From contig JAKIVF010000118.1 in the NCBI GenBank assembly GCA_021647145.1, forward strand, positions 1 to 10,009: a stretch of DNA of 10,009 nt, given 5' to 3'. The position numbers were made by a program, and so were the translations under genes. The notes below the pieces were generated by a model. The model made no database searches. It was not told where the DNA came from and saw nothing but the letters and a program-made list of their open reading frames with translations. How positions within the stretch are numbered: the stretch's first letter is position 1; each line of letters begins with the position of its first letter. This DNA comes from Methylococcaceae bacterium. GTDB taxonomy: Bacteria > Pseudomonadota > Gammaproteobacteria > Methylococcales > Methylomonadaceae. This document shows positions 1-6,397 of the stretch, in pieces.

Positions 1-478
1 GACCACTATATTTCATATGCGATTCTATCGCATGACCTATTTCAGCGACTAGAGATGGCATAAAAACACCTCCTTTTTTAAAATATCCTCCTTTAGGGTC
101 AAATACTGCCTTCATTTCTTCAACTAGAAAAGTGACATCTCCCCCTTTCCGAAAAACAGCTGAAATCACTCGAGTCAAAGCCAAAACCCATTGAAAGTGT
201 TCCATATTTTTAGAATTAATAAACACTTCATAAGGGCGACGCTCTTCATGTTCTGTCCCCATATTTAGCACCATGTCGTTAATGGTGATATAAAGCGCAT
301 GTTCTGACTGTGGCGTTTTAATTTTATAAGTAGAACCTAAAAGCACTTCTGGGCGTTGTACATTTTCGTGCATACTTTCCAGTGTAGGCTTGGCTTCTTC
401 TACTTTATCAATCTTCTTGTTTTCTTCTTCATTGATTACTTTGTAGGCAACAATTTTTTTTGTGATTTTATGTATCAT
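1..478 (-). CDS. nrdJb: NrdJb, second polypeptide of split class II ribonucleotide reductase (3' end off the left edge)
   Basis: This is the accessory chain of an adenosylcobalamin-dependent ribonucleotide reductase that is split in two, as in Pseudomonas aeruginosa. The first 159 codons are visible, from ATG at 478 running leftward, and the reading frame stays open to position 1. After a charged, Lys/Glu-rich N-terminus (residues 1-30), the body reads as a TSCPD-type domain: RPEVLLGSTYKIKTP at about 43-57, INDMVLNMGTEHEERRPYE at about 66-84, then SKNMEHFQWVLALTR and FRKGGDVTFLVEEMKAVFDP. The C-terminal part, where the family carries cysteines thought to relay electrons to the catalytic chain, lies outside the window. 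The ATG overlaps the nrdJa stop codon by one base (TAATG) and has no well-spaced Shine-Dalgarno of its own, so translation is probably coupled to nrdJa. Identification is by recall of family sequence and by position after nrdJa. Confidence 0.9.
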   Translation of the reverse strand, partial: MIHKITKKIVAYKVINEEENKKIDKVEEAKPTLESMHENVQRPEVLLGSTYKIKTPQSEHALYITINDMVLNMGTEHEERRPYEVFINSKNMEHFQWVLALTRVISAVFRKGGDVTFLVEEMKAVFDPKGGYFKKGGVFMPSLVAEIGHAIESHMKYSG

Positions 479-2628
479 TAGAATTTACCGTAATAACCTT
501 CTTTTAGTGCATCAAATAGATTAGCAGCTGAATGCATTTCTCCATCGTATTCTATTTCTTCATTACCTTTTACCTCAATAACATGACCATCTTCTAGAGT
601 AAATTGATAAGTTGTTTTTTCCAGATCGTTTTCTTTCACTAATACGCCTTGGAATACTTCTGGATTAAAACGAAAAGTTGTACAACCTTTTAAACCTTTA
701 TCATAAGCATATTCGTAGATCGACTTAAAGTCTTCGTAAGGATAATCCGTAGGGACATTGGCTGTTTTTGAAATGGATGAATCTATCCACTTTTGTGCTG
801 CTGCTTGTATATCAACATGTTGTTTTGGAGTTATATCATCAGCAGAAATAAAATAGTCTGGCAATTGCAGAGCAGAATCATCACTGTATGGCATAGCCCC
901 AGCATTTATCAACTCCCTATAAGCTAATAATTCAAAGGAAAAGACATCTACTTTTTCTTTACTCTTTTTTCCTTCTCGAATAATATTTCGTGAATAATGA
1001 TGTGCAAAACTTGGTTCTATACCATTACTTGCATTATTCGCTAGAGATAAAGAAATAGTACCTGTAGGTGCTATAGAGCTGTGATGGGTAAATCGTGCCC
1101 CCTGTTCGATAAGTTCAGCTACTAATTCGGGTTCTTCTGTCGCTAAAAGTTGCATATACCGGCTATATTTTCCGTGCAATATTTTACCTAAAATTTTATC
1201 ACCTTTTTTATATCCATCTGTTTTCATTTCAGGCCTTTTATGTAACATTTCTCCCGTTACAATAAACTCCTGATTCATCATCGGAGCAGCACCTTTTTCC
1301 TTTGATAATACGAGACCTTCTTTCCAGCCTTCAACAGCTAATATTTTAGTAATTTTTTCCGTTATCTCTAACGACTCTTCTTCACCATATTTTAGCCCTA
1401 ACATCGTTAGTGTGGAGCCTAAGCCTAAATAGCCCATTCCATGTCTTCGTTTACTGGTTATTTCATCTCGTTGTTTTTCTAATGGTAAGCCATTAATTTC
1501 TACAACATTATCTAACATACGAGTAAAAATACGAATTGCTTTACGATAAGTCTCCCAATCAAACCGTGCATGACTAGTAAAAGGTTTCTCTACAAAACGA
1601 GTTAAATTAATTGACCCTAGAAGACAGCTTCCATATGGTGGCAACGGTTGTTCACCACAGGGGTTTGTTGCTCGAATATTTTCACAAAACCAGTTATTAT
1701 TCATTTCATTGACTTTATCAATCAGAATAAACCCAGGTTCTGCGTAGTCGTATGTTGATGACATAATAATGTCCCATAAACGACGTGCAGGCATGGTTTT
1801 TGTGATTTTACAAGCAACCAGACCATCATCATTGACAACATAACCGTCTTTATCGGGTAAGTCACGCCAATCAATATGTTCTTTATTTTCAAGATCTAGA
1901 TCATCAACTTTCACTTCCTTCTCAGTAACAGGAAAAGACAAAGACCATGGTTTATCATTTTTAACCGCTTCGATAAACTCAGCAGTAATAAGTAAAGACA
2001 AATTAAATTGGCGTAACCGACCATCCTCACGTTTTACTATGATAAACTCAACCACATCAGGGTGTGCAATATCAAACGTTGCCATTTGAGCACCACGTCG
2101 CCCCCCTGCTGAAGAGACGGTAAAACACATTTTATCGTAGATATCCATAAACGATAAGGGACCTGATGTATATGCGCCAGCACCAGAAACATAAGCATCT
2201 TTAGGTCTTAAAGTAGAAAATTCATACCCTATTCCACAACCTGCTTTTAAAGTAAGACCTGCTTCGTGTACTTTGTTAAGAATATCATCCATGGAATCTG
2301 CAATTGAACCTGAAACTGTGCAGTTTATTGTTGAAGTTGCTGGTTTATGTTCTTGCGCGCCAGCATTAGAAATAATTCGTCCAGCTGGGATAACGCCCTG
2401 ACGTAATGCCCATAAAAATTCTTTATAATGTTGACCCTGTAATGCTTTATTTTTTTCTACACTAGCTAATGCTTTTGCTACTCGTTGATAGGTTTCATCA
2501 ATCGTCTGATCAATCGCTTCTCCATCTTTACTTTTTAGGCGATATTTTGTATCCCAAATATCCACCGAGGCACTTTGTAATGGAATTTCTGTTACCTTTT
2601 CGGCAACGACATGAAGCTGTGCAGTCAT
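478..2628 (-). CDS. nrdJa: NrdJa, catalytic subunit of adenosylcobalamin-dependent (class II) ribonucleotide reductase
   Basis: This 716-residue protein reduces ribonucleotides to deoxyribonucleotides in the cytoplasm, using a thiyl radical made from adenosylcobalamin. Signatures in order: NCTVSG at 102-107, where Cys103 is the expected first redox cysteine; GCGIGYEFSTLRP at 130-142; SSAGGRRGAQMA at 172-183; and NPCGEQPLPPYGSCLLGSINL at 322-342. In this last block Cys324 is the likely radical cysteine and Glu326 the general base. Cys335, eleven residues on, is the likely partner of Cys103, the spacing seen in other class II enzymes. APTGTISLSLANNASNG (520-536) is the phosphate-binding loop. 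The chain ends in YDGEMHSAANLFDALKEGYYGKF-type sequence without terminal cysteines; those are expected in NrdJb. Start: ATG at 2628 with AGGA at 2637-2640, spacer 8. Downstream nrdJb overlaps by one base. There is no room for a full cobalamin riboswitch in its 5' leader, but NrdR-type boxes lie upstream. Confidence 0.96.
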   Translation of the reverse strand: MTAQLHVVAEKVTEIPLQSASVDIWDTKYRLKSKDGEAIDQTIDETYQRVAKALASVEKNKALQGQHYKEFLWALRQGVIPAGRIISNAGAQEHKPATSTINCTVSGSIADSMDDILNKVHEAGLTLKAGCGIGYEFSTLRPKDAYVSGAGAYTSGPLSFMDIYDKMCFTVSSAGGRRGAQMATFDIAHPDVVEFIIVKREDGRLRQFNLSLLITAEFIEAVKNDKPWSLSFPVTEKEVKVDDLDLENKEHIDWRDLPDKDGYVVNDDGLVACKITKTMPARRLWDIIMSSTYDYAEPGFILIDKVNEMNNNWFCENIRATNPCGEQPLPPYGSCLLGSINLTRFVEKPFTSHARFDWETYRKAIRIFTRMLDNVVEINGLPLEKQRDEITSKRRHGMGYLGLGSTLTMLGLKYGEEESLEITEKITKILAVEGWKEGLVLSKEKGAAPMMNQEFIVTGEMLHKRPEMKTDGYKKGDKILGKILHGKYSRYMQLLATEEPELVAELIEQGARFTHHSSIAPTGTISLSLANNASNGIEPSFAHHYSRNIIREGKKSKEKVDVFSFELLAYRELINAGAMPYSDDSALQLPDYFISADDITPKQHVDIQAAAQKWIDSSISKTANVPTDYPYEDFKSIYEYAYDKGLKGCTTFRFNPEVFQGVLVKENDLEKTTYQFTLEDGHVIEVKGNEEIEYDGEMHSAANLFDALKEGYYGKF

Positions 2629-2636
2629 TAATTTTT

Positions 2637-2640
2637 TCCT
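2637..2640 (-). promoter_or_regulatory. Shine-Dalgarno of nrdJa
   Basis: AGGA on the minus strand, separated by eight A/T bases from the ATG at 2628. It fixes the nrdJa start, since homologues begin close to this methionine. Confidence 0.7.
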
Positions 2641-2676
2641 TTTTTGTAAAATATGTTAAGCAGAGGGACTAACTTA

Positions 2677-2682
2677 ATTATA
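2677..2682 (-). promoter_or_regulatory. Putative -10 element of the nrdJa promoter
   Basis: Minus-strand TATAAT, a perfect sigma-70 -10 hexamer, predicting a leader of roughly 40 nt before the nrdJa ATG. No good -35 hexamer lies 16-18 bp upstream. That interval falls inside the left NrdR-like box (2696-2711), which would suit a promoter controlled by a bound repressor. The surrounding DNA is very AT-rich, so chance matches are possible. Confidence 0.5.
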
Positions 2683-2695
2683 AGATTTTTTTAAA

Positions 2696-2711
2696 AACAC
2701 ACATATAGTGC
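2696..2711. promoter_or_regulatory. Degenerate NrdR box (proximal to nrdJa)
   Basis: The right half, ATATAGTG, matches the NrdR consensus (acaCwAtATaTwGwgt). The left-half ACAC is displaced by one base, so on its own the site would be weak. Its centre is 32 bp from that of the perfect box at 2728-2743, with 16 bp between the boxes. That is the tandem spacing known for NrdR sites, about three helical turns. It overlaps where the -35 of nrdJa should be. Confidence 0.5.
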
Positions 2712-2727
2712 TTGATAAAAAATAATA

Positions 2728-2743
2728 ACACAATATATTGTGT
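2728..2743. promoter_or_regulatory. NrdR box (perfect palindrome)
   Basis: ACACAATATATTGTGT, a perfect 16-bp palindrome that extends to 18 bp with flanking A and T. It matches every position of the NrdR consensus acaCwAtATaTwGwgt. NrdR is the ATP/dATP-sensing repressor of ribonucleotide reductase genes. The site lies 100 bp upstream of the nrdJa start and 155 bp upstream of fbp. The obvious target is nrdJab; an effect on fbp is possible but not indicated. Confidence 0.8.
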
Positions 2744-2861
2744 TTTAAAATTTATTTTTTATATTTATGTAGACTAGATTTAATTTCTACCACTTAATTT
2801 AAACCATTAAATTTCGCTTATAAACTACATTTTTATCCTCTTCATCGTGAAGAATTTAAGA

Positions 2862-2867
2862 TACAAT
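2862..2867 (+). promoter_or_regulatory. Possible -10 element of the fbp promoter
   Basis: TACAAT, one mismatch from TATAAT, would give a short leader of about 24 nt before the fbp ATG. No clear -35 is present: the 17-bp-spaced hexamer TCTTCA is poor and forms one arm of a small inverted repeat (2839-2853). Tentative. Confidence 0.3.
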
Positions 2868-2882
2868 CATTGCTATATTTTT

Positions 2883-2890
2883 AAAGGAGA
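2883..2890 (+). promoter_or_regulatory. Shine-Dalgarno of fbp
   Basis: AAAGGAGA, a strong ribosome-binding site, lies eight bases before the ATG at 2898. It decides the start: the frame is open further upstream to a GTG at 2847, but that would add 17 residues absent from the family and place the ribosome-binding site inside the gene. Confidence 0.85.
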
Positions 2891-2897
2891 CCACCTA

Positions 2898-3914
2898 ATG
2901 GAAAATAAAGTTAGTTTATCCCAGTTTATTACCGAACAGCAACGAAAACACCCCAATAATTCTGGGGATTTATCTTCGCTTTTGAATGATATTCTCACTG
3001 CTTGCAAGAAAATCTCACATTTAGTCAACCAAGGTGATTTGATCGACACCTGGGGGAATTCTGATTCAGAGAATGTACAAGGTGAAGTTCAAAAAAAACT
3101 TGATATTATTAGCAACAATATGATGATTGATGCTCTAAATTGGACGGGACATTTGGCTGGCATGATTTCTGAAGAAAATGATGATCCCGTTAAAATCCCT
3201 GGTCAATATCCCCGTGGAAAATATCTGGCACTATTTGATCCTCTAGATGGCTCATCCAATATTGATGTTAATTTGACGGTCGGCACTATTTTTTCAATTT
3301 TACGTTGTGATGAAGGAACCATTCCTACAACAGAGAATTTTTTACAAAAAGGCACACAGCAGGTTTGTGCAGGCTTTGTGCTTTATGGCCCCTCTACCAT
3401 GCTAGTTTTAACAACCGGAGACGGTGTCAATGGTTTTACTTTGGATCAAGAAATTGGTGAGTTTTATCTGACTCACCCAGAAATGAGTATTCCTGGGGAT
3501 ACTCAAGAGTTCGCCATTAATATGTCTAACCAACGTTTTTGGGAAGTGCCTATTCAACAGTATATTTCAGAATGTGTACAAGGTTCCGATGGCGCCCGAG
3601 GTAAAGATTTTAATATGCGCTGGATTGCTTCTTTAGTCGCTGAGGTATATAGAGTGTTAACTCGTGGTGGGGTTTTTATGTATCCTTTTGATTTACGTGA
3701 CCCAACTAAAGAAGGGCGATTACGTTTACTGTATGAAGCTAATCCTATTGGTTTTATTGTAGAACAAGCGGGTGGATTATGTAGCACTGGACGTGAACGT
3801 ATTTTAGAAATGAAGCCGAAAGAAATTCATCAACGAGTTCCAGTTATTTTAGGTGCTAAAAATGAAGTTGATCGTATTATTTCTTATCATAAAAAGTTTG
3901 ATTTAAGAAAATAA
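2898..3914 (+). CDS. fbp: Fructose-1,6-bisphosphatase class I
   Basis: Hydrolyses fructose 1,6-bisphosphate to fructose 6-phosphate plus phosphate in the cytoplasm, for gluconeogenesis or sugar-phosphate regeneration (Calvin or pentose-phosphate cycling). The 338-residue length is normal for the bacterial class I enzyme (E. coli 332). Visible signatures: GEVQKKLDI near 62-70; SEEND at 91-95, supplying metal-binding acids; FDPLDGSSNIDVN at 113-125, the metal-binding core; INMSNQRFW at 207-215; RWIASLVAEVYRVLTRGGVFMYP at 241-263; and GRLRLLYEANPIGFIVEQAGG at 273-293, holding the sugar-phosphate-binding Tyr and Lys/Arg residues. Start is ATG 2898, behind a strong Shine-Dalgarno. It is divergent from nrdJab and convergent with recJ, so it appears to be monocistronic. 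I see no rubisco or other pathway gene next to it, so the pathway it serves cannot be told from this window. Confidence 0.96.
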   Translation: MENKVSLSQFITEQQRKHPNNSGDLSSLLNDILTACKKISHLVNQGDLIDTWGNSDSENVQGEVQKKLDIISNNMMIDALNWTGHLAGMISEENDDPVKIPGQYPRGKYLALFDPLDGSSNIDVNLTVGTIFSILRCDEGTIPTTENFLQKGTQQVCAGFVLYGPSTMLVLTTGDGVNGFTLDQEIGEFYLTHPEMSIPGDTQEFAINMSNQRFWEVPIQQYISECVQGSDGARGKDFNMRWIASLVAEVYRVLTRGGVFMYPFDLRDPTKEGRLRLLYEANPIGFIVEQAGGLCSTGRERILEMKPKEIHQRVPVILGAKNEVDRIISYHKKFDLRK

Positions 3915-4013
3915 AGATGTCTCTGAGCATAGAATAAATAAACAAAAACTCCTGTCGAGACTGTAGATAATTCTGTGTAACTGCCCTTTTAACCATATCC
4001 ACGGGAGACCGCT

Positions 4014-5759
4014 CTATTCTATTTTTTCAATATACTGCAACATTAGTTGTACACTTCTATTTCCTCTGAACTCATTAATATCAAGTTTATAAGCCGCTTT
4101 AATTGACCGAGTGCCCAACCAATTTTCTGACTTTTCAACAAAAAAAGCAATCGCATCAATTAACAGCTCACTAGAAGGAAACCTTAGTACAAATTTAAGA
4201 TGCTGTTGCCCAACAACTCTGCATTGAATCACATCAAAAACCCCATCAAAAACGGGTTCAGGAAATGCCTGCCCCCAGGTTCCTGCATTGTTTAACACCT
4301 CAGTAAATACCAGAGTTATTTCTTTTTCTGATAGCTGGCCATCTGTGTATATTTTTTGCTCTAGATCTACATTGTTTAAATGCTTAGCCACCACTTCATC
4401 AAAAGCTAATGCGAAAACAGGGTAATCATGCATCTTAATACTCATCCCTGCTGCCATTGCATGTCCCCCAAATTTACTCAGTATTTGTGGGTGTAAGGCG
4501 GCTATTTCACTTAATACGTCTCGGATATGCACACCTGGAATTGATCGAGCAGAACCTTTTATTTCACCACCATCAACAGATGCGAACGCAACAACAGGCC
4601 TATGTAACCGGTCTTTAATTCTGGAAGCTAAAATACCGATCACTCCTTGATGCCAATCCTTCTCAAAAATACACACACCGGCCGGTAAATGTTTCTCATC
4701 CAGCACATGCATTTCTTTTAAAAGAGATAAAGCTTCGGTCTTCATTTGCGCTTCAACGTCTTTCCTATCTTGATTAAGCTCATCCAGCTGCCTAGCCATG
4801 TCTTTAGCCAATGCATCATCCTCAGTTAATAAACATTGGATACCTAATGACATATCATCCATACGCCCTGCCGCGTTTAATCTGGGAGCTAAGGCAAAAC
4901 CTAAATCAGCTGGATGGATTGAACTGGACTGTTTACCCGATATTTCAATTAATGCTTTTATTCCTGGATGAGCCTGGCCAGAACGTATTCTTAATAACCC
5001 TTGATGAACTAATATTCTATTGACTTGATCCAAAGCAACAACATCAGCTACTGTCCCCAAGGCAACAAAATCTAGTAGCTGGGCTAAATTAGGTTGCTGA
5101 ATATTCTGTTTTTCAAACCATTTTTTTTCGCGCAAACGGCTTCTTAATGCCATCAGAACATAAAAAATAACCCCTACTCCAGCAATATTCCCACTTGGAA
5201 ATTCATCGCCTTCTACATTAGGATTAACAATGGCATCAGCGTTGGGGATTTGCTCACCGGGTAAATGATGATCTGTTACCAAAACATTGATCCCCGCGTT
5301 TTTTGCTACTTTAACTCCATCTATACTAGAAATCCCGTTATCAACGGTAATAATTACATCAGGATTTTGCTGCTTGACCAACTCTACTATTTCTGGCGTA
5401 AGCCCATAACCATATTCAAACCGATTAGGAACAACGTATGAAACATCTGCAGCACCTAATAATTCCAACCCTTTTATAGCAACAACGCAACTTGTCGCGC
5501 CATCTGCATCAAAATCAGCAACAATACAAATTTTCTGTTGTTGCTTGATGGCTATCATTAAATACTCAACCATCGTTTCCATTCCTGACAACAACCAAGG
5601 GGAAGGAAGTTTTACTAATGTACGCTCTATCTGTTCATTTTCTGTAATTCCTCGTGTTAAAAATATTTTTAACAGAATAGGATCAATATCTTTTAAAAAT
5701 GATTTTTTCTTATTTTGAGGACGAGGAACTATTTTTTTTTTAACACCTTGATGATACAT
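4014..5759 (-). CDS. recJ: Single-stranded-DNA-specific exonuclease RecJ
   Basis: A 5'-to-3' single-strand DNA exonuclease used in RecF-type recombination, base excision and mismatch repair. From ATG 5759 it has 581 residues (E. coli RecJ 577). DHH phosphoesterase motifs, numbered from that ATG: ADFDADG at 81-87, PNRFEYGYGL at 111-120, VDNG at 139-142 and TDHH at 162-165, all metal-binding. LAPRLNAAGRMDD follows near 290-302. The DHHA1 domain shows WHQGVIGILASRIKDR at 369-384, GSARSI at 402-407 and FGGHAMAAGMS at 430-440. An OB-fold-like C-terminus starts near 465. An in-frame TTG at 5765 is a possible earlier start, but neither start has a convincing Shine-Dalgarno; ATG gives the more usual length. 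Codons 6-9 contain a run of ten A. It converges with fbp across 99 bp in which I see no clear terminator. Confidence 0.95.
   Translation of the reverse strand: MYHQGVKKKIVPRPQNKKKSFLKDIDPILLKIFLTRGITENEQIERTLVKLPSPWLLSGMETMVEYLMIAIKQQQKICIVADFDADGATSCVVAIKGLELLGAADVSYVVPNRFEYGYGLTPEIVELVKQQNPDVIITVDNGISSIDGVKVAKNAGINVLVTDHHLPGEQIPNADAIVNPNVEGDEFPSGNIAGVGVIFYVLMALRSRLREKKWFEKQNIQQPNLAQLLDFVALGTVADVVALDQVNRILVHQGLLRIRSGQAHPGIKALIEISGKQSSSIHPADLGFALAPRLNAAGRMDDMSLGIQCLLTEDDALAKDMARQLDELNQDRKDVEAQMKTEALSLLKEMHVLDEKHLPAGVCIFEKDWHQGVIGILASRIKDRLHRPVVAFASVDGGEIKGSARSIPGVHIRDVLSEIAALHPQILSKFGGHAMAAGMSIKMHDYPVFALAFDEVVAKHLNNVDLEQKIYTDGQLSEKEITLVFTEVLNNAGTWGQAFPEPVFDGVFDVIQCRVVGQQHLKFVLRFPSSELLIDAIAFFVEKSENWLGTRSIKAAYKLDINEFRGNRSVQLMLQYIEKIE
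5732..5741 (-). repeat. A10 homopolymer in codons 6-9 of recJ
   Basis: Ten consecutive A on the coding strand encode the Lys-Lys-Lys-Ile stretch at the N-terminus of RecJ. Slippage by one base, in replication or transcription, would shift the frame before any catalytic motif. The next in-frame ATG lies well inside the protein, so a shifted product would be inactive. Confidence 0.85.
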
Positions 5760-5980
5760 AAACAAACTTGATTGCTTTAGGTTATACCGAGAAAACCAAC
5801 AATAATTAATCTTCCTACGTGTAATAATTTTGAAAAAAAGAGTAGCTAAACCGAGTCAACAACTTAACTGATCCACTTACCCAATAAAAAATGGGTTAAT
5901 TATTAATATATAAAAATTAAGGTTTTGAACTTTTTAGCGGTTACTCTAGTCTTTGCAATTACCAGACCCGAAAATTCTAT

Positions 5981-5997
5981 GGAGCGTATAACACTCC
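5981..5997. repeat. Imperfect inverted repeat
   Basis: GGAGCGT and ACACTCC can pair over seven positions with one C-A mismatch, closing a three-base loop. The next bases on the plus strand are CTTTTAG, so it could be a weak plus-strand terminator or part of a structured RNA. The stem is short and the role is unknown. Confidence 0.4.
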
Positions 5998-6003
5998 CTT
6001 TTA

Positions 6004-6017
6004 GCTTTGAACAAAGC
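6004..6017. repeat. Perfect 6-bp inverted repeat
   Basis: GCTTTG-AA-CAAAGC, six bases either side of a two-base spacer, directly after the repeat at 5981-5997. It could be a protein-binding palindrome or an RNA stem. Short enough to occur by chance. Confidence 0.4.
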
Positions 6018-6082
6018 CATCTTTCATAACCTTTTGAATTTCTTATAACTAAGAAAATACTTAAAATTACTTTTGTGTTCTT

Positions 6083-6149
6083 GGTTATTTCAACTATCTT
6101 TAATAACACAAACTAATTTAAAAACAGGTTATTTCCTTAACTATTTTAA
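6083..6149 (+). repeat. Imperfect direct repeat pair upstream of the small gene
   Basis: GGTTATTTC followed by AACTATCTTTAA (6083-6103) is echoed 44 bp later by GGTTATTTCC, TT and AACTATTTTAA (6127-6149). The second copy ends about 13 bp before the ATG at 6163. It may be a small tandem duplication or paired regulator sites, and AT-richness makes chance similarity plausible. Confidence 0.35.
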
Positions 6150-6162
6150 AAGATAATTCTTT

Positions 6163-6327
6163 ATGCCTATAGATAAATCATTAGCACAAAAACAAACTAT
6201 TTCTATTAAAGATGAGCCACTGATGTTAAACCTGAAACGCAGAATCAAACATCAGGCAATCATTACTATTTCAGTTTTATTTATAATTCCAACCGTATTT
6301 GTTGGGATTCCCCAGCTGATTAATTAA
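6163..6327 (+). CDS. Small single-span membrane protein, unknown function
   Basis: A 54-codon frame, ATG to TAA, that I do not recognise. The N-terminal half (residues 1-30) is polar and ends in a basic cluster, KRRIKH at 25-30. It is followed by one hydrophobic segment, AIITISVLFIIPTVFVGIP (32-50), long enough to cross the membrane, and a four-residue tail. The positive-inside rule predicts N-in, C-out. It is not a signal peptide in the usual sense, as the hydrophobic stretch is C-terminal. An in-frame TAA at 6154-6156 limits the start to ATG 6163 (or Met21). No good Shine-Dalgarno is present; only AAAAGA lies upstream. Support for a real gene is the intrinsic terminator that overlaps its stop codon, and a second hairpin 36 bp later. 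It stands alone on the plus strand between recJ and thrC, both on the minus strand. Confidence 0.6.
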   Translation: MPIDKSLAQKQTISIKDEPLMLNLKRRIKHQAIITISVLFIIPTVFVGIPQLIN

Positions 6328-6340
6328 TCAGATTTTTTTT
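6316..6340 (+). terminator. Intrinsic terminator of the small membrane-protein gene
   Basis: The 16-bp perfect palindrome CTGATTAATTAATCAG (6316-6331) can form a six-pair stem with an AATT loop. It is followed by A and eight T (6333-6340). The stop codon at 6325-6327 lies within it. The stem is AT-rich and not strong, but the T-run is good, and it works only in the plus direction. Confidence 0.6.
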
Positions 6341-6362
6341 ATTTTCAAAAACAATCTATAGT

Positions 6363-6386
6363 AACCGGCATAAAGCCGGTTTGTTT
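6363..6386 (+). terminator. Hairpin between the small gene and thrC, likely terminator
   Basis: AACCGGC (6363-6369), loop ATAAA, GCCGGTT (6375-6381) is a perfect seven-pair GC-rich stem. TTGTTT follows on the plus strand, giving a modest U-tract. It would reinforce the terminator at 6316-6340. It also lies 17 bp past the thrC stop, but on the minus strand the bases after the stem are ACTATAG, so it would be a poor thrC terminator unless it acts by stabilising the 3' end. Confidence 0.6.
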
Positions 6387-6397
6387 GTCATTAAATA

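Larger units (their letters stand above)
5766..6162. other. Non-coding AT-rich intergenic region with small inverted repeats
   Basis: This 397-bp gap separates the divergent recJ and small plus-strand gene. I see no credible coding frame: a minus-strand frame at 5903-6109 starts with GTG, lacks a ribosome-binding site and has no recognisable sequence. The region should hold the recJ promoter and that of the small gene, but no hexamer pair stands out. It contains a 5-bp stem ACCCA/TGGGT (5879-5896), two adjacent small stems (5981-5997 and 6004-6017), and an imperfect direct repeat beginning GGTTATTTC at 6083 and 6127. No tRNA fold was recognised. Confidence 0.6.

Noticed and set aside
2469..2672. 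Plus-strand frame antisense to the 5' part of nrdJa
   Set aside because: It is a shadow of nrdJa, low in complexity, with no family resemblance. The same applies to the frames at 3554-3787, 4811-5023, 7065-7247 and 8357-8683.
2847..2897. N-terminal extension of fbp from the GTG at 2847
   Set aside because: It would add 17 residues not found in the family, and a strong Shine-Dalgarno sits inside it, eight bases before ATG 2898.
2629..2897. Cobalamin riboswitch controlling nrdJa
   Set aside because: The likely nrdJa leader is only about 40 nt and I see no B12-box-like sequence. The whole shared intergenic region is too AT-rich and short to hold the roughly 200-nt fold.
3915..4013. Bidirectional terminator between fbp and recJ
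   Set aside because: Only a loose GTCTC/GAGAC pairing with a loop of over 30 bases is visible, without a T-run on either strand.
5903..6109. 68-codon minus-strand frame as a small gene upstream of recJ
   Set aside because: It begins with GTG, has no ribosome-binding site, is biased by AT-rich sequence and resembles nothing I know. It also overlaps the inverted repeats.
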